Below are positions 1 through 5,135 of a stretch of 9,224 nucleotides of DNA, piece by piece. The DNA is from Vulcanimicrobiota bacterium. Lineage in GTDB: Bacteria > Vulcanimicrobiota > Vulcanimicrobiia > Vulcanimicrobiales > Vulcanimicrobiaceae. Position 1 is the stretch's first letter; the number at the start of each line of letters is the position of its first letter. The DNA is taken from the NCBI GenBank assembly GCA_014304965.1, contig JACRTZ010000107.1:1-9224 (forward strand), read 5' to 3'. The notes under the pieces were generated by a model. The model did no database searches. It worked only from the letters and a program-made list of their open reading frames with translations, and had not been told where the DNA came from. The position numbers and the translations under genes were made by a program.

Positions 1-2159
1 CGTACCGCCCGCGGATGTCCGACCGCGAACTGGGATTGCAATTGGGCGGTAGACGCGTAGTTCGTCTCGATGATGAACTTCGCGGCCTCGTAGGCGAGCG
101 GATCGACCGCGCGGCCGCGATCGTCTTCTTCGATGGGCGCAACGTCGACGTCGAGAAGGTTGTCGGGGCGCCCCTGCGCCGCCCAAAACGCGACCAGGCG
201 CGACACCTCGGGCCCAGTAATCAGCGCGCCTTGCGAGCGCACGGGTTTGGGCGCGTCGATCGGCAGATACAGCATGTCGCCGCGGCCGAGCAAACGTTCG
301 GCGCCGGCCATGTCGAGAATCGTGCGCGAATCCACCTGCGAACTGACGGCGAAAGCGATGCGCGACGGAATGTTGGCCTTGATGATGCCGGTGATCACGT
401 CCACCGAGGGCCGCTGCGTCGCGACGACGAGATGGATGCCGGTCGCGCGCGCGAGTTGCGCGAGCCGGCAGATGGTCGTCTCGACCTTCGCCGGCGCGAT
501 CATCATCAAGTCGGCCAGCTCGTCGATGACGATGACGACGTACGGAAGCTTCTCTTCGGAAAACTTTGCGTTGTACTCTTCGATTTTGCGAACGCCGGCT
601 TTGGCGAACCGTTCGTAACGCGAGTCCATCTCGCGCGTCATCTCGAACAGCGCACCCGCCGCCAGGCGAGGATCGGTGATCACGTCTTTAATCAAATGCG
701 GGATGCCGTTATAGACCGTCAACTCGACGCGCTTGGGATCGATGAACAGCATCTGCACCTGATCCGGCGTCGCCGAGACGAGCAGCGACGCGATGATGCA
801 GTTGAGGCAGACGCTCTTGCCGCTGCCGGTGGCGCCCGCGACGAGGAGATGCGGCATCTTGCCCAGGTCGCCGAAAACGGGCCGGCCGGTGATGTCTTTT
901 CCAAGCGCCATGTTGAGCGGGGGAATCTGTCCGCGCGACGGCAGCGCTTGGAGAATTTCGGAGATCGCGACGACCGAAACGTGCGCGTTCGGAACCTCGA
1001 TGCCGACCGCCGACTTGCCTGGAATCGGCGCTTCGATGCGCACCGACGTCGCCGCAAGGGCGAGCGCGATGTCGTCGGCGAGCGACGAGATGCGCGAGAT
1101 CTTTACGCCGCGTTCGGGCTTCAGTTCGTAGCGCGTGATCGCGGGACCGCGTTCGATGTGCGTCACCTTGGCGCCGACGCCGAAAGAAGAAAGCGTGTCT
1201 TCGAGCAACGCGGAGCGTTGCGTCTCGTCGTAGACGGCGTGCTGCGGCGGATCGAACAGAGCGAGGTCCGGCAGGCGGTACGAGCGGCGGCTTCCGTCAC
1301 TCGCCGGCTGGGGAGCGGCGAGATATTCGCCCGCGACGGCGCGGCGAGCGGGCGCCGCGGGCCTTACGACTTCTTCTTCGTCGTCTTCCTCGTCGTCGAG
1401 CTCTTCGTCTTCGTCGTCGAGTTCTTCGTCTTCGTCGTCGAGCTCTTCGTCGTCTGCTTCGGTCTCGTCGTCGCCCTCATCTTCGGCGAGCGCGTCACCG
1501 TCCGCCGGATCGTCAACGGCCGCGGCCGGCGTGCGCCCCGTTCGAACCGGGACGATCGCCGTGCCGATGCCGGCCGCCGCGCCGAGCGCCGGCGCCCAGC
1601 CGAATGCTTCGCCGAGCGTACGCGGGCTTTTCGCGGGAGCCGCCGCGCGCGCGCGCGGCGCCGAGCGCGCGAACCGCGCGCGTAGCGCCATGACCAAGAC
1701 GAACGCGCGACCGATGGTGCGCTTGACCGAGACGTTCGCTATCCAGACCGTAAGCGCCAACGCCGCGATCACGAGGACGACGCGCGAACCGATGCCGCCG
1801 ACCGCTGCGTGCAGCGCGCGGTCGAGCATCGTGCCCACGGCGCCGCCGGCGCGGCCGTATACCGCGTCAACCAATGCGAAACACGCGAGCGCCGCCGTGC
1901 CGAATTTCGCGATGAGCCGCGGGACGTTGATCTCCAGGAACACGATGGCGCCGAACAGCGCAACGACGGGCGGCACGAGCCAGGCAGCGTTACCGAACGC
2001 TACGGCCGCGCCACGTGCAATTGCAGCGCCGGCCGCGCCCGAACGGTCGGGCGCGACGATGCATACTCCCAGAAAGAGCGCCGCGCCGAATGCCGCCAAA
2101 CCGACGATCTCGAGATTCCAACGCAGCGACGCACGAGCCTTACGGCGTTGTCGTGCCAT
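1..2159 (-). CDS. ftsK: DNA translocase FtsK/SpoIIIE (3' end outside window)
   Basis: This is a membrane-anchored, ATP-driven double-stranded DNA pump that clears chromosome termini through the closing division septum. The frame starts at ATG 2159-2157 and stays open to the left edge, giving 719 codons. Residues 1-13 are basic. Four hydrophobic segments follow at about 16-36, 51-75, 82-102 and 123-142. A low-complexity linker comes next, with a strongly acidic stretch at about 221-267. The motor starts near residue 294 (YRLPDLALFDPP). The beta-domain motif GPAITRYELKP lies at about 337-347, Walker A GATGSGKS at 442-449 and Walker B VIDELAD around 544-550. The SQGALITGPEV block of the motor end is present, and the last visible residues enter the C-terminal gamma winged-helix domain that reads orientation sequences. 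By comparison with typical family lengths, roughly 50 residues are missing. No strong Shine-Dalgarno precedes the ATG. The gene is divergent from the dehydrogenase at 2210. Family assignment is secure. Confidence 0.96.
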   Translation of the reverse strand, partial: MARQRRKARASLRWNLEIVGLAAFGAALFLGVCIVAPDRSGAAGAAIARGAAVAFGNAAWLVPPVVALFGAIVFLEINVPRLIAKFGTAALACFALVDAVYGRAGGAVGTMLDRALHAAVGGIGSRVVLVIAALALTVWIANVSVKRTIGRAFVLVMALRARFARSAPRARAAAPAKSPRTLGEAFGWAPALGAAAGIGTAIVPVRTGRTPAAAVDDPADGDALAEDEGDDETEADDEELDDEDEELDDEDEELDDEEDDEEEVVRPAAPARRAVAGEYLAAPQPASDGSRRSYRLPDLALFDPPQHAVYDETQRSALLEDTLSSFGVGAKVTHIERGPAITRYELKPERGVKISRISSLADDIALALAATSVRIEAPIPGKSAVGIEVPNAHVSVVAISEILQALPSRGQIPPLNMALGKDITGRPVFGDLGKMPHLLVAGATGSGKSVCLNCIIASLLVSATPDQVQMLFIDPKRVELTVYNGIPHLIKDVITDPRLAAGALFEMTREMDSRYERFAKAGVRKIEEYNAKFSEEKLPYVVIVIDELADLMMIAPAKVETTICRLAQLARATGIHLVVATQRPSVDVITGIIKANIPSRIAFAVSSQVDSRTILDMAGAERLLGRGDMLYLPIDAPKPVRSQGALITGPEVSRLVAFWAAQGRPDNLLDVDVAPIEEDDRGRAVDPLAYEAAKFIIETNYASTAQLQSQFAVGHPRAV
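1386..1448 (-). repeat. Three tandem 21-bp units coding the acidic FtsK linker
   Basis: Three head-to-tail 21-bp units (1386-1406, 1407-1427, 1428-1448) lie in frame inside ftsK. On the minus strand the first two encode EELDDED, and the third is a degenerate copy ending in Glu-Glu. They form the core of an acidic tract at residues 221-267, between the membrane domain and the motor. FtsK linkers are known to vary widely in length and composition, so the tract is probably a flexible spacer. Unit number could vary by slippage without breaking the frame. Confidence 0.85.
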
Positions 2160-2209
2160 TGCCTAAGACGTTAGGGGACGCCGCGCGCCGCCCCTTGTAT
2201 TGAAACGCA
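2160..2209. promoter_or_regulatory. Divergent ftsK / dehydrogenase spacer with a short dyad
   Basis: This 50-bp spacer must hold the start signals of both divergent genes. It contains a perfect inverted repeat, CCTAA-GACG-TTAGG, at 2162-2175, whose edge lies two bases from the ftsK start codon. The dyad could be an operator, or a small hairpin over the ftsK ribosome-binding region. On the plus strand a TGTATT hexamer (2196-2201) matches the -10 consensus at four of six positions and ends eight bases before the dehydrogenase ATG. I see no convincing -35 box and no Shine-Dalgarno in front of that ATG. Promoter assignment is inference only. Confidence 0.35.
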
Positions 2210-3292
2210 ATGGCGACGCCCGCGATTGTAGTGCTGGAAGGCGACCAGACCGGACAAGAACTGCTCGTCGAAGCGCTGCGGGTGCTTGCGCCCGACGTCA
2301 TCGGGATGACGCTCGCGTTCGAACGCTTCGATCTCTCGCTCGAGAAACGGCGCGCGACGAACAACGACGTCGTGCACGAAGCGGCCGCCGCCATGAAACG
2401 CAGCGGCTACGGTCTCAAAGCGGCGACGATTACGCCCGAAGGACGGGGCGACGTCGGTTCGCCCAACGCCATTCTGCGCAAAGAAATCGACGGCAAGGTG
2501 ATCGTCCGCACCGGCCGGCGGCTGCCGGGAGTGCGCCCCGTCGCCGGCATCCACGCCCCGATTTCGGTCGTGCGGATGGCCGTCGGCGACGCGTACGGCG
2601 CGAAAGAGTGGCGCGAAGCGCTGCCCGGCGGGGACGAAGCGGCCTTTCGCACCGAACGCATCGAACGCAGCGTGTGCCGCGTGGTGGCCGAGTACGCATT
2701 TTCCCACGCAGCCAAGACGGGCGCGAAAGTCTTCGGCGGCCCGAAATACACCGTGAGCCCCATCTACGAAGGCATGTTAAAGGAAGAGATGGACGCGGCG
2801 GCCGCGCGCTATCCCGACGTGACCTACGAGCCCCAGTTGATCGACGCCACGTATGCGCTGCTGATTTCTAGCGCGGGCGACGCGATGGTGATTCCGTCGC
2901 TCAATCGCGACGGCGACTGCCTTTCGGACCTCGTCATGCAGTTGTTCGGCTCGATCGCGGGCGCCGAGAGCGTGCTCCTGTCCTTCGACGAATCGCTCAA
3001 GCCCGCGTGCGTGATGGCCGAGGCGCCGCACGGCACCGCCCCGCGCTTATTCGGAAAGAACGTAGCCAATCCGATGGCGATGATTTTGGCGGAAGCGGCG
3101 CTGCTCTCGTACGTTGACGAACGCGCCGCCGCCAACGCGTCGCGCGCGATCTACGAATCCGTCATGGAAACGGTCCGCGGCGGCCTGGCGACCAGCGACG
3201 TGGGCGGTCACGCCTCGACGAGTGAATTCGTGGATGCCGTGATCGATAAGGTGCGCGCAAAACTCGACGTCTGGTCGGCGCTTCACGCATGA
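2210..3292 (+). CDS. Isocitrate/isopropylmalate dehydrogenase family; probable NADP-type isocitrate dehydrogenase
   Basis: This 360-residue cytoplasmic enzyme probably carries out Mg-dependent oxidative decarboxylation of isocitrate to 2-oxoglutarate. Aligned by eye to E. coli Icd, the substrate and metal residues are all present: S84, N86, R90 and R100 (in SPNAILRKEIDGKVIVR), R122, Y129, K179, D212, D236 and D240 (NRDGDCLSD). The Ser and Asn at 84/86 favour isocitrate over isopropylmalate. The nucleotide loop HGTAPRLFGKNVANP (274-288) has Arg279 where NADP enzymes carry Lys and NAD-type isopropylmalate dehydrogenases carry Asp, which suggests NADP. The protein is about 55 residues shorter than E. 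coli Icd. The losses fall between Y129-K179 and K179-D212, where the phosphorylation and clasp insertions sit. Start ATG 2210 opens directly on the conserved first strand (IVVLEGDQTG) but lacks a Shine-Dalgarno. The stop overlaps a downstream ATG. An isopropylmalate or other beta-decarboxylating role is less likely. Confidence 0.88.
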   Translation: MATPAIVVLEGDQTGQELLVEALRVLAPDVIGMTLAFERFDLSLEKRRATNNDVVHEAAAAMKRSGYGLKAATITPEGRGDVGSPNAILRKEIDGKVIVRTGRRLPGVRPVAGIHAPISVVRMAVGDAYGAKEWREALPGGDEAAFRTERIERSVCRVVAEYAFSHAAKTGAKVFGGPKYTVSPIYEGMLKEEMDAAAARYPDVTYEPQLIDATYALLISSAGDAMVIPSLNRDGDCLSDLVMQLFGSIAGAESVLLSFDESLKPACVMAEAPHGTAPRLFGKNVANPMAMILAEAALLSYVDERAAANASRAIYESVMETVRGGLATSDVGGHASTSEFVDAVIDKVRAKLDVWSALHA

Positions 3293-3339
3293 GCGCGCTT
3301 GCCGCGATGCTCCTCGCTCGCCCGGAGTTAGAAGCTTAG
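3289..3339 (+). other. 16-codon ORF overlapping the dehydrogenase stop; possible gene remnant
   Basis: An ATG at 3289 overlaps the dehydrogenase stop as ATGA, the usual arrangement for a translationally coupled second gene. The frame reads MSALAAMLLARPELEA and then hits TAG at 3337-3339, inside the end of the opposing permease gene. The peptide looks like the start of a normal protein in the local codon style. It may be the 5' stub of a downstream gene cut off at the edge of the permease segment. It could equally be chance: the overlap is common in GC-rich genomes and the peptide is very short. I infer no function. Confidence 0.3.
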
Positions 3340-4217
3340 CGGCCCACCGGGTCGAGGGCGTCGCGCAGACCATCTCCTAGGAGGTTGAAGCCGAGGACGA
3401 GCGCGGTGATGGAGACGCCCGGGAAGACCAGTGCCCAGGGGGCCGAGAGCCAGTAGTCGCGCGCGTCGTTGAGCATCGCGCCCCATTCGGGCGCGGGCGG
3501 GCGCGCCCCGAGCCCCAGGTACGAGAGCCCGGCGGCCTCGAGTTCGGCCGTCGCGATACCCAGGGTGGCCTGGACCAGCAGCGGCGCAAGGATGTTCGGC
3601 AGGATGTGCCGGCCCAGGATGGCCACGACGGGACTCCCGAGGGCCCGGGCCGCCTCGACGAACTCGAGCTCCTTAACGGCCAGGACCGACGAGCGGGCGA
3701 GGCGGGCGTACTGGGGGACGTACACGATGCCGACCGCGATCATGAGGTTGTTGATGCTGGGCCCGAGGATCGTGGTGATCCCGATGGCCAGAATGATCGA
3801 AGGAAAGGCGAGCATCACGTCCATCGCGCCCATGAGGATGTTCTCGACCCGGCCCCGCAGGTAGCCCGACACCAGGCCTACGGCCGTTCCGACCGTGATC
3901 GCGAGGCCGACCGCCACGAAGCCGATCCGGATGGAGACCCGCGCGCCGTACACGATACGGGCGAAGATGTCGCGCCCGCTCTTGTCGGTGCCCATCAGGT
4001 GCTCGGGGCCCGGCGGCACGGCCCCCCGTGCCAGATCCTGGGCCAGGGGGTCGGCGTGGGCGATCAGGGGCGCGAGCAGCGCGGCCCCGACGATGGCCGC
4101 CACCACGGCCAAGCCCACGAGGGCGCCGGGCGTCCGGCCGAGGCGCCGTTGAAAGTCCTCAAAGGTTCCGCGGGCCCGCGGCTCTTCGGCTGGTCTCAGT
4201 GAATGCACGTCGGTCAA
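3336..4217 (-). CDS. ABC transporter permease, DppC/OppC type (peptide/nickel family)
   Basis: This 293-residue inner-membrane protein is one of the two permease subunits of a dipeptide/oligopeptide/nickel-type importer. Family hallmarks are clear. The N-terminal helix is at about 31-53 and HLMGTDKSGRDIFARIVYG at 73-91. Further helices lie at about 97-120, 131-151 and 155-166. The EAA loop that docks the ATPase is EFVEAARALGSPVVAILGRH (185-204), followed by ILPN. GARPPAPEWGAML lies at 237-249 and a last helix at about 261-281, and the end is DGLRDALDP. Length is normal. The start chosen is TTG 4217, because GAGGTGA lies seven bases upstream and no better start keeps the basic N-terminus. No DppB, ATPase or binding protein is nearby. 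Codon use differs from its neighbours: by my count 8 GAG to 3 GAA, with frequent GGG, CCC and CGG, whereas the adjacent dehydrogenase prefers GAA. Substrate cannot be assigned. Confidence 0.93.
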   Translation of the reverse strand: MTDVHSLRPAEEPRARGTFEDFQRRLGRTPGALVGLAVVAAIVGAALLAPLIAHADPLAQDLARGAVPPGPEHLMGTDKSGRDIFARIVYGARVSIRIGFVAVGLAITVGTAVGLVSGYLRGRVENILMGAMDVMLAFPSIILAIGITTILGPSINNLMIAVGIVYVPQYARLARSSVLAVKELEFVEAARALGSPVVAILGRHILPNILAPLLVQATLGIATAELEAAGLSYLGLGARPPAPEWGAMLNDARDYWLSAPWALVFPGVSITALVLGFNLLGDGLRDALDPVGR

Positions 4218-4224
4218 CCCATCA

Positions 4225-4231
4225 TCACCTC
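4225..4231 (-). promoter_or_regulatory. Ribosome binding site fixing the TTG start of the permease
   Basis: On the minus strand, GAGGTGA stands seven bases before TTG 4217-4215. It matches the anti-Shine-Dalgarno well and supports this non-ATG start. The TTG overlaps a TGA (4216-4214) in another minus-strand frame as TTGA. This is the geometry expected if a preceding gene once ended here. Confidence 0.65.
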
Positions 4232-4298
4232 AGGAGCCGGCATACCCTCCTCGCCCTCACGGGACCGCGCCGGACGTGAAAAGAACGTCGCAAGGGAG

Positions 4299-4946
4299 AT
4301 GGCGATCTTTTCGGCGGCCGCCTTGAGTCTCGCGGTCGCAGCGCTTCCGGCGGTCGCGCCGGCGCCCGTCCCGAGCCCGCAACCGCTCAAGGAAATCGGG
4401 CGCGTTCGGGCCGTCACCGCTTTTTGCAAGTCGATCTTGACGCCGGCGGCTTCGGCCGTCGAACTGGCCTTGGACAACACGGCGCGACTGGAAGTCGTCG
4501 TCGTATCGCTCCGCAGCCTCGATTTCGACGGCAACGTCCTCGTCAAGTTTCGCAGCACGAAAGAGCTCACCCGGCAATTCGTCGCGCTGCGCAAGGCCGC
4601 AGTCGACGGCCAGCGAGAGGTCGACCGGTTGCGCGAAGCGGCGAAGGCCGCGACCGGCGAGCAGGCGGGCGAATTGAAGCAGTTCGGCGACGCCTTGGCC
4701 GGGGCGCTCTTCCGGCAACGCAAGCTGGCCGACAATCTGGGCAGCTTCATCGCGTTTCTCGATGCCAGCGAGCCCGATCCCAATGCCTTCCTCGAAATGC
4801 TGCCCTTCTTTAAGGAGCGGCTTCGTCTGACATCGCAGGCCCGCGACGCCGCCGACCAGTTCGCCGAACGCATCGCACCCGTGGTGGAGGACGAGGATCG
4901 CGCTGCCGCTCACGTCACCGTCTTCACGGCCTGCCGCGGCGAGTAA
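4299..4946 (+). CDS. Hypothetical, probably exported helical protein
   Basis: I do not recognise this 215-residue protein. It opens with a hydrophobic Ala/Leu/Val-rich stretch (about residues 3-20), followed by a Pro/Ala segment (21-29) that looks like an export signal plus spacer. The mature part is charged and almost wholly helical. A coiled-coil-like zone at about 95-145 is rich in Arg, Glu, Lys and Ala. There are only two cysteines, C43 just after the spacer and C212 three residues before the end, which could pair if the protein is exported. The start is uncertain. ATG 4299 has AGGGAG immediately abutting it, which is too close for a normal Shine-Dalgarno. A longer frame begins at ATG 4203, but it has no ribosome site and overlaps the divergent permease start. 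The unusual signal lacks basic residues if 4299 is used, so the true 5' end may have been altered where composition changes upstream. Third positions are GC-rich in this frame, supporting a real gene. Confidence 0.65.
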   Translation: MAIFSAAALSLAVAALPAVAPAPVPSPQPLKEIGRVRAVTAFCKSILTPAASAVELALDNTARLEVVVVSLRSLDFDGNVLVKFRSTKELTRQFVALRKAAVDGQREVDRLREAAKAATGEQAGELKQFGDALAGALFRQRKLADNLGSFIAFLDASEPDPNAFLEMLPFFKERLRLTSQARDAADQFAERIAPVVEDEDRAAAHVTVFTACRGE

Positions 4947-4970
4947 TGCCCTCAAAAATACGCCTCAAAC

Positions 4971-4999
4971 GAGACAATTCTCCCAAGCCGGATTATAGG
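4971..4999 (+). promoter_or_regulatory. Weak sigma70-like promoter candidate for the receptor operon
   Basis: GAGACA (4971-4976) and TATAGG (4994-4999) are separated by 17 bases. Each matches the -35 or -10 consensus at four of six positions. If used, the transcript would begin near 5006 and carry a leader of about 130 bases before the receptor start. This is the best match I found between 4947 and 5135, but such weak matches arise by chance. Confidence 0.25.
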
Positions 5000-5135
5000 G
5001 AAGTTTAGAGGGTCCCATTCGGTACCCACGAACGACCCGACTGCTCTGCCTCTACCAGGCCTTGGGATATTTTGGCATACCGGGTTCGGGCCGTCGCGGA
5101 GCAACAGTTTGTGTTCGGCTCTATGGAGGGTGTCA
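5000..5135 (+). other. Non-coding leader upstream of the TonB receptor
   Basis: The leader holds a small imperfect hairpin at 5010-5027 (GGGTcCC, loop ATTC, GGtACCC) that is not followed by a T run, so it does not look like an intrinsic terminator. A second mutually exclusive stem (TTCG with CGAA, about 5018-5034) overlaps it. I recognise no known riboswitch. The only firm signal is GGAGG at 5125-5129, six bases before ATG 5136, which fixes the receptor start. Confidence 0.35.

Noticed and set aside
1640..1660. Alternating CG tract
   Set aside because: It is low-complexity coding sequence in the Ala/Arg-rich FtsK linker. There is no reason to call it a separate element.
15..1685. Long plus-strand open frame (556 codons) opposite ftsK
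   Set aside because: Its translation is dominated by Arg and Asp runs typical of a GC-rich antisense shadow. The minus strand carries unmistakable FtsK motifs over the same bases.
4257..4955. Minus-strand open frames opposite the exported protein
   Set aside because: The plus-strand frame has better third-position composition and a coherent signal-plus-helical layout. The minus-strand products look like shadows.
5010..5027. Hairpin as an intrinsic terminator for the upstream gene
   Set aside because: The stem is short with a mismatch and no T run follows on either strand.
5071..5095. Possible sigma54 promoter (TTGGCAT ... TTCG) before the receptor
   Set aside because: The GG/GC elements do not match at the correct spacing, and the downstream element lacks the conserved GC.
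5109..5135. Alternative TTG start giving a nine-residue longer receptor
   Set aside because: It has no Shine-Dalgarno and would place extra residues before an otherwise classical signal peptide. ATG 5136 has GGAGG at ideal spacing.
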